Shown: positions 1-6,479, counted from the stretch's first letter. The stretch is DNA of 10,147 bases from an uncultured Clostridia bacterium (GCA_944388635.1 CALXJN010000087.1:1-10147); one strand, 5' to 3'. Made by a program: numbers and translations. The notes: generated by a model from the letters alone, not told the origin.

Positions 1-1
1 G

Positions 2-250
2 CTGGCGTCTCGTTGTGCGTCATGGACAACTGGAATTCCTAACCATTTCGAATTTAGAATATTTTATATTGAAAAGAATGAGGTAAAAAATGATTCATTA
101 TATACATCTGATTTAGAAACACTTGACCCTTATACTGCTGGAGCAAGTCATGGAATTCGTCCAATTGTAGAAATCGACTTAACCAAAGTTAACGTTGGAC
201 TTACAGGCACAGGAGCAGACGGCGACGGCTACTCACTTACATTAAAATAG
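2..250 (+). CDS. C-terminal end of a surface/secreted-type protein (partial)
   Basis: The frame is open from the window edge to TAG at 248-250 and encodes about 82 residues. The tail contains an LASRC-like segment near the left edge and GIRPIVEIDL near the end, closing with VNVGLTGTGADGDGYSLTLK. This resembles the C-terminal domain with a G[IL]RPVVSL motif that is common in clostridial surface or prepilin-like proteins (DUF6273-like), as I recall it. GC is somewhat higher than in the genes that follow. It is followed by a good terminator, so it ends its own transcription unit. It lies inside the presumed skin-like element. The function is unknown and the N-terminus is outside the window. Confidence 0.6.
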   Translation: MASRCASWTTGIPNHFEFRIFYIEKNEVKNDSLYTSDLETLDPYTAGASHGIRPIVEIDLTKVNVGLTGTGADGDGYSLTLK

Positions 251-280
251 GACTTTGTTATTCATTTATATATACAAGAA

Positions 281-307
281 GGCTCGGGAGAAATCTCGAG
301 CCTTTCT
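281..307 (+). terminator. Rho-independent terminator of the surface-type gene
   Basis: GGCTCGGGA - GAAA - TCTCGAGCC forms a 9-bp stem with one G.U pair and a GAAA tetraloop (281-302), followed by a short T-rich run. It sits 31 bases after the TAG of the upstream gene. Confidence 0.9.
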
Positions 308-370
308 TATATAGTTTGATTTTAAGGAGAAAGCTTGTAGTTTATGGCGGTTCTAAACGGAAACTCTCTA

Positions 371-400
371 TTATATTTTTCTTCTTTTTCACATATTTAT
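371..400 (+). promoter_or_regulatory. Possible sigma-E-type promoter for the recombinase operon
   Basis: TTATATT (371-377) and CATATTTAT (392-400) are 14 bases apart, which is the right spacing for a sporulation sigma-E promoter, and spoIVCA of B. subtilis is sigma-E dependent. The -10 match is only partial and the start of transcription would fall almost on the ribosome binding site, so this is weak. Confidence 0.2.
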
Positions 401-424
401 AATTTAGGAGGGATTATAAATTCT

Positions 425-550
425 ATGGAAGAAGAACTAATTTGTATGTATGATGAAAAGGGAGAGGATTTAGATAAAATACTTTTTGATATATATTTAA
501 GTTTGGTAAAAGATTATTTAAAACAGGAATGTGAAATAACATCTATTTAA
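425..550 (+). CDS. Small protein of unknown function ahead of the serine recombinase
   Basis: This encodes a 41-residue acidic protein, MEEELICMYDEKGEDLDKIL followed by a helix-like FDIYLSLVKDYLKQE segment. I chose ATG 425 because AGGAGGG at 406-412 lies just upstream and the coding-like character begins there; an upstream ATG at 344 in the same frame adds 27 residues of uncharacteristic sequence and has no clear binding site. The stop at 548-550 is 11 bases before the recombinase ATG, and a shared AAGGAG fills the gap, so the two are probably co-transcribed. Very short acidic ORFs directly ahead of clostridial serine recombinases are familiar, but I cannot name the family. A helper or regulator of recombination is only a guess from position. 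Confidence 0.55.
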   Translation: MEEELICMYDEKGEDLDKILFDIYLSLVKDYLKQECEITSI

Positions 551-561
551 GGAGAAAAACA

Positions 562-2116
562 ATGTATGATAACATAGAAATATATAATTCTGCAAATTAT
601 AAAGTAGGACTATATATCAGGCTGTCTAAAGAGGATTTAAAAGACAAAAATGAATCAGAAAGTATTTCTAACCAACGTTCATTGCTTAGGCGTTTTGCTA
701 AAAATAAAGGGCTAAACATTATAAATGAATATATTGATGATGGCATAAGTGGAACAACATTTGATAGACCAGCTTTTAAGAAATTAATAAATGACATAGA
801 GGATAAAAAAATAAATATGATAATCACAAAAGATTTATCTAGGCTTGGTCGTGATTACATAGAGGTTGGACATTATCTTGAAAAATATTTTCCAGAGCAT
901 AGAGTAAGATATATTTCATTGCTTGACGGAATAGATACCGGTATAGATAGTATTTCTAATGACATAACTCCTTTTAAATCTTTACTAAATGATATGTATG
1001 CAAAAGATATCTCTAATAAAATAAAAAGTGTAAAAAGGAATAAACAAGATTTAGGATTGTTTATCGGAAATAAAGCTCCGTTTGGTTACAAACTAGATAA
1101 AAATTATCCTAACAAATTATTTGTAGATGAAGAGGCAAAAGAGATTATAAAGAGAATTTTTGAAAAAGCTGTTTTGGGTAAAAGTTGCAGACAAATTGCA
1201 TTAGAATTAAATAAAGAAAATATATTAACTCCTTCTAAATATGCTTTAAATCACGGATTAAAAGTTGCAAAGATAAGCGATAAATGGTCAGGCACACGTA
1301 TTAGAGAAATTATTTTAAATGAAGTATATATTGGCAACATGGTACAAGGAAGAATGAAAAAGTTAAACTATAAATCTAAGAAAAACATAAGACTTCCAAA
1401 AGTAGAATGGAAAGTAGTAAAAAATACGCACGAAGCAATTATACCTAAAGAAATTTTTCTAAAAGCGAATGAAATGCTAAGCATAAGGGAAAAAACTAGA
1501 GTTAAAACTCATGATTATTTGTTAAAAGGCTATATCTATTGCCATGAATGTAAAAAGAAGCTTAGTTGTACGGCTGTCAAAACAAGAAAGCGGAAGTTTA
1601 TATTATCTTAGGTGTAGTAGTTATGTTTCTAATAAATCTTGTACATATCATTCAATCAGGTTAGATTATGTTCAAAATATCGTAATAAATAAATTAAATG
1701 AACTTTTGCAAAATTTCAATGAAGAGGAAAAGTTAGCAAAAGTTATTATAAATAAGTTGTCGAACAGCAAAATTACAAACAAAAGTTTTAAAGAATATAA
1801 AAAAAGACTTTCAAAATTAGAAATGGAAATAGATAGTTTATATAATGACAAATTGAACAATTTGATATTTGAGGAAGATTTTAAAAGAATTTATGATAAG
1901 AAAAGCAAAGAAAAAGAATATTTGCTTAAGAAAATTAAAATAATAGAAGAAAGTGAAAAAACTAATATAACTTATGATATGATAAAAAACATAATAGATA
2001 AGAATAAAAATAATACCAAAATCAATAGAGAGATATTAAATTCTTTAGTAGACAAAATCGAAATAGATAATTCTAAAAAGATATATATTTATTTTAAGTT
2101 TAGAAAGGAGAACTAA
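562..2116 (+). CDS. Large serine recombinase, SpoIVCA-like, read through a CGG +1 site
   Basis: This is a site-specific DNA recombinase of 517 residues if frames are joined at 1591. The N-terminal resolvase domain has Y18-I-R20-L-S22 (catalytic serine S22, R20), DDGISGTTFDRP (59-70) and KDLSRLGRDYIEVG (90-103). The recombinase domain follows (about 165-300), then a zinc ribbon and a coiled-coil, lysine-rich tail. The frame starting at 562 stops at 1611 just after CHEC (C327, C330). The next frame holds YLRCSSYVSNKSC (C351, C360), the second cysteine pair of the same ribbon. Joining at AAG-C-GGA gives K343-G344 with nothing lost. AAGGAG precedes ATG 562, and the stop is one base before the amidohydrolase start, so the two form an operon. 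Its likely job is to excise the element that splits sigK. A pseudogene is the alternative, but it does not explain the seven matching breaks elsewhere. Confidence 0.85.
1591..1594 (+). other. CGG +1 frameshift site 1 (recombinase)
   Basis: Context AAG CGG AAG. Reading AAG, skipping C, then GGA AGT TTA TAT restores the zinc-ribbon frame as K-G-S-L-Y. The CGG is in phase with the upstream frame. Confidence 0.8.
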
Positions 2117-2117
2117 T

Positions 2118-3645
2118 TTGAAAACAATTTATTATAATGGAGATATTATAACTTTAGAAAACTATAATATAGAAGCAATATTAGTAGAAAATGATATTAT
2201 AAAAAAAGCAGGAGATTTACATGAAGTTTTAGCTTTAAAGGACAACGAAACAAAAATGGTTGACTTAGACGGAAATACGATGATGCCAGCTTTTATAGAT
2301 GCACATAGTCATTTTTCAGGTGTTGCAAATAACTTTTTAAAAATAAATTTAGAAGAATGCAAAAATTTTAAGGATATACAAGAAAAATTAAGAGAATTTA
2401 AGCAAGAAAATAAAATAAAAGATAATGCATGGATATTAGCAGACGGATATGATAATAACTTTTTAGAAGAGAAAATTCATCCAACAAAAGAGATTATAGA
2501 CAAAGTCTTACCTAATAACCCTGTAGTTTTATCACACAAATCAGGACATGTAGGCGTGTTTAATAGTTTAGGCTTAAAAATGCTTGGAATAGATAATTGT
2601 TTTTCAGGATATATGGAGGAAAATGAATTTTTAGATAATCTTAAAAAACTTCCGCTTCCTAACATGAATGATTTACTTCTTTCATATAAAAAAGCTGAAG
2701 AAAAATATTTTTCTCATGGAATAACTACAGCTCAAGACGGAATGGCTTATAGCTCTATGGTACCTATTTATAAAAAACTAATAGAGGACAAGATGTTCAA
2801 AATAGATTTAGTCTCATATATTACTCCAAATGATAAACAAGAGTTCTTTGAAAGTTTTAGTAACAATATAAGAAGATACAAAAATAATTTTAAAATTGGT
2901 GGATATAAAATATTTTTAGACGGTTCTCCTCAGGCAAAGACTGCATGGATGCAAGAGCCATATGTCGATAGCCCTGGTTATTTTGGAATAAGCAATATGT
3001 CAAATACAGCATTAGAAGAAACATTTAAAAACGCTATAAAAGATAATATGCAATTACTTGCTCATTGTAATGGAGATAAGGCTGCTAAACAGTATTTAGA
3101 AAATATTCAAAAATATGAAGATAAAATTAGAAGCTTAAGACCTGTTATGATACATGCACAGTTTCTAAAAAACACTCAAATAGATTATCTAAAAAAATAT
3201 AGTGTTATTCCTTCTTTTTTTATAGCACATACCTTCTATTATGGGGATATTCATATAAAAAACTTAGGTTACGAAAGAGCAAGCAAAATAAGCCCAGCAA
3301 ATTCTACTTTAAAAAAGAATATTATATTTACTTTTCATCAAGATTCTCCGGTATTAGAACCTAATATGTTTGAAACAATATGGTGTGCAATAAAAAGAAA
3401 AACTAAAGCAGGTGTTAATCTTGATGAAGGTGAGAGAATAGATGTATATAATGCAATTAAAGCTGTGACTATAAATTCTGCATATCAATATTTTGAAGAA
3501 AATGAAAAGGGAAGTATCAAAGAAGGAAAATTTGCAGATTTAATAATAATTGACCAAAATCCATTGAAAATAGATTTTGAAGAAATAAGAAATATTAAGA
3601 TTTTAGAAACAATAAAGAAGCGGTAAAACGGTATATAAATCTTAG
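2118..3645 (+). CDS. YtcJ-like amidohydrolase, C-terminus completed through a CGG +1 site
   Basis: This is a metal-dependent hydrolase of the amidohydrolase_3 (YtcJ) family; the substrate is not predictable. Metal and active-site positions seen are H63 and H65 (DAHSHF), K264 in GGYKIFLDGS, H316 (LAHCNGD), H346 (MIHAQF) and D409 (FHQDSP). The start is TTG 2118, with AAGGAG at 2104-2109 and the recombinase stop one base upstream. The undisturbed frame ends at 3624-3626 as ETIKKR, cutting the family's closing beta-strand short. Skipping the C of CGG at 3621 gives ETIKKGKTVYKS and a TAG at 3643-3645, which is the expected 'GK-V-Y' ending (508 residues). The stop overlaps the convergent sigK stop. 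It appears to be cargo of the skin-like element. Confidence 0.85.
3621..3624 (+). other. CGG +1 frameshift site 2 (amidohydrolase)
   Basis: Context AAG CGG TAA. Zero-frame reading gives one residue and then stop; skipping C gives GGT AAA ACG GTA TAT AAA, the G-K-T-V-Y-K ending typical of this enzyme family. Confidence 0.75.
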
Positions 3646-4313
3646 TCATAAAGTTGTTCCGATACATAGGAACGACTTATACCAAGCATCTTTGCAATTT
3701 CATTTTGTGTCTTAGGAATATTGCCATTTAAGCCGGAAGCGGAGCTCTAATATGCTTCGCTCTCTTTCTTTTAAAACTTCTTTCATTTTAGTTAGAAGTT
3801 TTTTTGTTTTTAGCTTTATATCAATCTCATCTTCAATGCTTCTATCATCATTTTCTAGAACTTCTAGTAAAGTTATTTCGTTATCATCTTTATCTTTGCC
3901 GATAGGTTCATTTAGATAGACTTCAGCTTTAGTTTTCTTAGAAGTTCTCAAAAACATCAAAATTTCATTTTCTATACATCTAGCAACATACGTCGCGAGC
4001 CTTATATTCTTATCCATATTGAAGGTGTTAATTCCTTTTATAAGTCCTATTGTACCTATGGATATTAAATCATCTTGGTCAATATTAGTAGAAGCATATT
4101 TTTTAGACACGTGAGCAACAAGTCTTAAATTTCTCTCTATTAAAACATTTCTCGCTTCTTCGTCGCCGATTCTTTAGTCTTTTTAAAAATTCTTGTTCCT
4201 CTTCTGAACTTAGTGGCTCTGGGAAAAGATTAGAGCTTTGTATATATCCGAACCATAAATGTAGCACATTTTAGAAAGGCAAAAAAGCCTGATAAAGTTA
4301 GAGTACCTATCAT
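3642..4313 (-). CDS. sigK: Pro-sigma-K, 5' part (SpoIVCB-like), with three CGG +1 sites
   Basis: This is the late mother-cell sporulation sigma factor. Joining four segments at three CGG sites gives 222 residues. Residues 1-21 form a hydrophobic pro-like sequence (LSGFFAFLKCATFMV). Next come FPEPLSSEEE (30-39), N48-G49-DEEARNVLIERNLRLVAHVSKK, the region 2 signature DLISIGTIGLIKG, and YVARCIENEILMFLR. Then follow EPIGKDKDDNEITLL and region 4 with ILELRF-G193-LNGNIPKTQNEIAKMLGISRSYVS. After YVS it ends EQLYD-stop, lacking the last helix (RIEKRAL-type) of the family. The truncation coincides with the attachment site. ATG at 4313 is preceded by GGAGGT (4331-4326). The three CGG triplets (4250, 4168, 3735) must each be read as C-skip plus GGN; the resulting glycines match the family in TGY-, KNGDE and LRFGL contexts. 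Excision of the element should restore the missing C-terminus. Confidence 0.9.
3651..3678. other. Probable recombinase attachment site at the sigK/element junction
   Basis: AAGTTGTTCC (3651-3660) and GGAACGACTT (3669-3678) are inverted with 9 of 10 positions matching around the 8-base spacer GATACATA. The centre falls in the TAT-GTA-TCG (Y-V-S) codons of sigK, exactly where the protein diverges from the sigma-K family. The central dinucleotide on the sigK strand is GT. Serine recombinase sites are imperfect inverted repeats with a non-palindromic 2-base core, so the fit is good. The partner site is not in the window. Confidence 0.65.
3732..3735 (-). other. CGG +1 frameshift site 5 (sigK region 4)
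   Basis: On the minus strand the context is TTC CGG CTT. Zero frame gives FRLKWQYS-stop; skipping C gives F-G-L-N-G-N-I-P-K-T-Q, matching the family 'LRFGL' motif and the following helix-turn-helix. Confidence 0.88.
4165..4168 (-). other. CGG +1 frameshift site 4 (sigK, start of region 2)
   Basis: On the minus strand the context is AAT CGG CGA. Skipping C gives N-G-D-E-E-A-R-N, the strongly conserved KNGDEEAR segment of sporulation sigma factors. Confidence 0.85.
4247..4250 (-). other. CGG +1 frameshift site 3 (sigK, pro/mature boundary)
   Basis: On the minus strand the context is GTT CGG ATA. Zero frame gives VRIYTKL-stop; skipping C gives V-G-Y-I-Q-S-S-N-L-F-P-E-P-L-S, the sigma-K family sequence. 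Confidence 0.8.
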
Positions 4314-4402
4314 AAAGCTAAAAACACCTCCGTTTTTTCACATAGTGAATTATATGTAAGAAAGAATAAGTGCGTGCATGACCTTCTAAAAGTTTTTGAT
4401 TT

Positions 4403-4431
4403 TTGACTTTTTGCATAGATTATGGTAAAAT
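4403..4431 (+). promoter_or_regulatory. Sigma-A-type promoter of the GC-rich cassette gene
   Basis: TTGACT (4403-4408) and TAAAAT (4426-4431) are 17 bases apart. Transcription would start about 4438, just ahead of the GGAGG at 4451-4455. Confidence 0.65.
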
Positions 4432-4463
4432 TAATTTACATCAATGTAAAGGAGGAAGTATTG

Positions 4464-4655
4464 ATGGACGAAACCACAACTCCGAAGTTTGATTACACAA
4501 CAGAACTTCGCAAGCTCATGAACAAGCGCTTCCACGACGACCTGGAGGCAAAAATCGCACTTTCTCGGTTTAGAATGGTTGCCAATGCCTCAGGGCACCG
4601 TGGCAAGTACAAAAACTTAGGAGTGAGAAACAGCCGGGTAGTGTTCGTCAAGTAA
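4464..4655 (+). CDS. Unrecognised 63-residue basic protein, GC-rich and probably foreign
   Basis: The start is ATG 4464, with GGAGG at 4451-4455; an in-frame ATG at 4422 overlaps the promoter and is rejected. The product begins MDETTTPKFDYTTELRKLMN and ends GVRNSRVVFVK; it is basic, with no membrane segment and no motif I can name. I count 92 G/C in 192 bases (48 percent), against roughly 30 percent around it, and it uses CGC, CTG, GGG and GCC codons that its neighbours avoid. It has its own promoter and terminator. It contains two ordinary in-frame CGG codons (4566 and 4635) read as arginine in the intact ORF. If CGG shifts frame in this host, translation would end at 4618-4620 after an unrelated tail. 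It looks like a recently acquired single-gene cassette. Confidence 0.65.
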   Translation: MDETTTPKFDYTTELRKLMNKRFHDDLEAKIALSRFRMVANASGHRGKYKNLGVRNSRVVFVK

Positions 4656-4661
4656 TCCCAA

Positions 4662-4717
4662 GCCCCTGTGGACCTGCCAAAACTATGAAAGGCAGAGAAA
4701 CAGGGGCAACTTTTTTT
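4662..4717 (+). terminator. Terminator of the GC-rich cassette gene
   Basis: GCCCCTGT (4662-4669) pairs perfectly with ACAGGGGC (4700-4707). An inner hairpin CTGCC/GGCAG (4674-4678, 4691-4695) sits inside, and seven T residues follow at 4711-4717. Confidence 0.85.
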
Positions 4718-4727
4718 AGTATAAATA

Positions 4728-4755
4728 ATGACAATTCAAAAAAGTATGATATAAT
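4728..4755 (+). promoter_or_regulatory. Sigma-A-type promoter ahead of prfB
   Basis: ATGACA (4728-4733) and TATAAT (4750-4755) are 16 bases apart. It lies directly after the cassette terminator and would transcribe the stalk-domain fragment and prfB. Confidence 0.65.
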
Positions 4756-4780
4756 ATATGTGTTAAAAAATAATTAATTT

Positions 4781-4939
4781 GGAGAAAAATATTATTTTAA
4801 AACAAGTATTAATATTCCAAAAGATATAAATGATAAATATATAATAAATACTCATTTGGAAATAGAAGAAATAAAAAAATTTTTTGAGGCAAATATAGAA
4901 TGGGATTATGAAAATAGAAAAGTTAATATAGAAATATAG
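4781..4939 (+). pseudogene. Headless remnant with a stalk-domain-like C-terminus
   Basis: An open frame of about 52 codons ends at TAG 4937-4939, 12 bases before prfB. It reads GEKYYFKTSINIPKDINDKY and closes with IEEIKKFFEANIEWDYENRK-VNIEI. That ending resembles the close of copper-amine-oxidase-N-like stalk domains (PF07833), where '-A-VEWD---TVTI' is typical. There is no ATG, GTG or TTG at a sensible place: GGAG at 4781 is in the frame itself, and a stop lies just upstream. The 5' part may have been lost when the neighbouring GC-rich cassette arrived. The assignment to the family rests on a short match. Confidence 0.4.
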
Positions 4940-4951
4940 AGGAGGTTATTC

Positions 4952-6061
4952 ATGTTAGACCTTGAGGAGAATAAAAGAAAATTACTTGATATTAAAGAAA
5001 GATTTTCAAGCTTAGAAAAGACAATAGGTAGAATAGAAGATTTAGAAAAAGAATTAAATGAGTTAGAGCATAAAACTTTAGAAGAAGGGTTTTGGAATGA
5101 TACTAAAAAATCAAATGCAGTATTACAAGAGATAAAGAGTGTTAAGTCAAAATACACAGGCTTAAAGGAAATAAGTCAAAATATTAATAATTTATTAGAA
5201 ATGAATGATTTCTTAGTATTAGAAAATGATGAAGAGCTTTCAAAGGAATTAGAAAAGAGTACTAATAGATTAGAAAAGGAATTAGAAAAATTAGAAACTA
5301 AAATGCTTTTATCTGGAAAGTTTGACAAAAATAATGCAATAATAACTCTCCATGCTGGAGCAGGAGGGACAGAGGCTCAAGACTGGGTAGAAATGCTATA
5401 TAGAATGTATTCAAGATGGGCTGTAAATAATGGATATTCTATAAAAGAAACGGAATATTTGGAAGGAGAAGAGGCTGGAATAAAAAGTGTAACGGCAGTA
5501 GTTATTGGAGAGAATGCTTATGGCTATTTGAAAGGGGAGATGGGGGTACACAGATTAGTAAGAATATCTCCTTTTGATGCAGGGGGGAGGAGACATACTT
5601 CTTTTGCATCGGTAGAAGTATTGCCAGAGATTTCAGATGATATCGAACTTGAAATTAACCCAGATGATTTGAGAATAGATACTTATCGTTCTTCTGGAGC
5701 AGGAGGACAACATATAAATAAGACTTCGTCAGCAGTAAGGATAACTCATATTCCAACTAATATTGTAACTTCTTGCCAATCTGAACGTTCTCAGCTTCAA
5801 AATAAAGAGACCGCAATGAAAATGCTTAAGTCTAAATTATTAGATTTAAAGGAAAAGGAGAATAAAGAAAAAATAGAAGATTTAAAGGGCGTTCAAAAAG
5901 ATATTGCTTGGGGAAGTCAGATTAGGTCTTATGTATTTTGCCCATATACTTTGGTAAAAGACCATAGGACTGGATATGAAGTTGGTAATGTGGAAGCGGT
6001 TATGAATGGGGAAATAGTTGTTTTTATAGAAGCATATTTGAAACAAGAAGTAAAAAAATAA
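4952..6061 (+). CDS. prfB: Peptide chain release factor 2 (RF2)
   Basis: RF2 ends translation at UGA and UAA by triggering peptidyl-tRNA hydrolysis in the ribosome. The product is 369 residues, normal for the family. It has an N-terminal coiled domain (1-115), AGAGGTEAQDW (135-145), the RF2 codon-recognition tripeptide S206-P-F208 and the catalytic G251-G-Q253 in SGAGGQHINKTSSAVR. ATG 4952 is preceded by AGGAGG (4939-4945). In many bacteria prfB carries a programmed +1 shift at an early in-frame UGA after CUU; this copy has none, and the first 50 codons run uninterrupted, so the usual autoregulation is absent. It has no in-frame CGG. A terminator follows directly. Confidence 0.97.
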   Translation: MLDLEENKRKLLDIKERFSSLEKTIGRIEDLEKELNELEHKTLEEGFWNDTKKSNAVLQEIKSVKSKYTGLKEISQNINNLLEMNDFLVLENDEELSKELEKSTNRLEKELEKLETKMLLSGKFDKNNAIITLHAGAGGTEAQDWVEMLYRMYSRWAVNNGYSIKETEYLEGEEAGIKSVTAVVIGENAYGYLKGEMGVHRLVRISPFDAGGRRHTSFASVEVLPEISDDIELEINPDDLRIDTYRSSGAGGQHINKTSSAVRITHIPTNIVTSCQSERSQLQNKETAMKMLKSKLLDLKEKENKEKIEDLKGVQKDIAWGSQIRSYVFCPYTLVKDHRTGYEVGNVEAVMNGEIVVFIEAYLKQEVKK

Positions 6062-6065
6062 TTTT

Positions 6066-6095
6066 AAGGATATACTACAGTATATCCTTATTTAT
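6066..6095 (+). terminator. Rho-independent terminator of prfB
   Basis: AAGGATATAC - TACA - GTATATCCTT is a perfect 10-bp stem (6066-6089), followed by ATTTATTTG. It begins 5 bases after the prfB stop. Confidence 0.8.
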
Positions 6096-6166
6096 TTGTT
6101 CTAAATTAGGGAATTTGTGAATATAATAAATATATAATTAAACATATGAGAGGAGAAAGATAACAT

Positions 6167-6467
6167 ATGACTATTGAAGAAAGAAAAAATTTATCTCAGA
6201 CGACTATCCAAAATTTAATATTAGAAAACAGAGAAAAGCTTAGTATATCAGGTGTGTTAGATGTGCTTAGTTTTGACGATCAAGTTGTAATGGTTGAGAC
6301 AGAACTTCGGACTTTTAACCGTTAAGGGTGAAAATTTAAGAATTAATAAGTTGAGTTTAGATACTTCGGAAGTGATTGTCGAAGGCGATATTTCAGGTTT
6401 AAATTATAGCGAAAAAGATTTAAACAAAGATAAAGGTGGAAGTATTCTTAGTAAAATTTTCAAATAG
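6167..6467 (+). CDS. yabP: Sporulation protein YabP, read through a CGG +1 site
   Basis: YabP is a small sporulation protein of the YabP/YqfC family, needed for normal spore development in the mother cell. ATG 6167 has AGGAG at 6151-6155. The zero frame stops after 52 residues at VETELRTFNR. Skipping the C of CGG at 6308 gives VETEL-G48-LLTVKGENLRINKLSLDTSE and continues to TAG 6465-6467. The joined product is 99 residues, the usual size for YabP. The second segment contains the 'L-VKGE-L-I--L' core of the family. The yabQ start follows 12 bases later, and yabP-yabQ-divIC is the B. subtilis order. Without the shift the gene would be broken in a spore former that keeps yabQ intact. Confidence 0.88.
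6308..6311 (+). other. CGG +1 frameshift site 6 (yabP)
   Basis: Context CTT CGG ACT. Skipping C gives L-G-L-L-T-V-K-G-E, the conserved core of YabP; the zero frame meets TAA at 6323-6325, five codons after the CGG. Confidence 0.85.
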
Positions 6468-6479
6468 AGGTGAAATTAA

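Larger units (their letters stand above)
1..3665. mobile_element. Right end of a skin-like sigK intervening element (left end outside window)
   Basis: The minus-strand sigK gene stops abruptly inside its last DNA-binding helix, and the sequence beyond the break holds a large serine recombinase reading towards sigK. This matches the B. subtilis skin layout, where spoIVCB (5' part of sigK) and the recombinase gene spoIVCA are convergent. The boundary is placed at the centre of an inverted repeat at 3651-3678. The element would carry at least the surface-protein tail, the 41-codon gene, the recombinase and the amidohydrolase. The sigK 3' piece should lie at the other end, off the left side; I did not find it here. 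The skin assignment is inference from gene content and order. Confidence 0.7.

Noticed and set aside
344..424. N-terminal extension of the 41-residue ORF from ATG 344
   Set aside because: The extra 27 residues look non-coding, there is no clear binding site near 344, and AGGAGGG lies just before ATG 425.
562..2116. Recombinase as an ordinary frameshifted pseudogene
   Set aside because: Taken alone it would be the default reading, but the break is at CGG before a glycine triplet exactly like seven other breaks, and the rest of the gene is intact with a clean binding site and downstream coupling.
4349..4381. Sigma-E promoter for sigK (minus strand CATATAAT with TCATGCA upstream)
   Set aside because: The -10 resembles sigma-E but the spacer is about 18 bases, too long for this class, so it is not listed.
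6119..6150. Sigma-E promoter for yabP (GAATATA and CATATGAG)
   Set aside because: The two elements are 17 bases apart and the -10 match is poor, although a sigma-E promoter is expected here.
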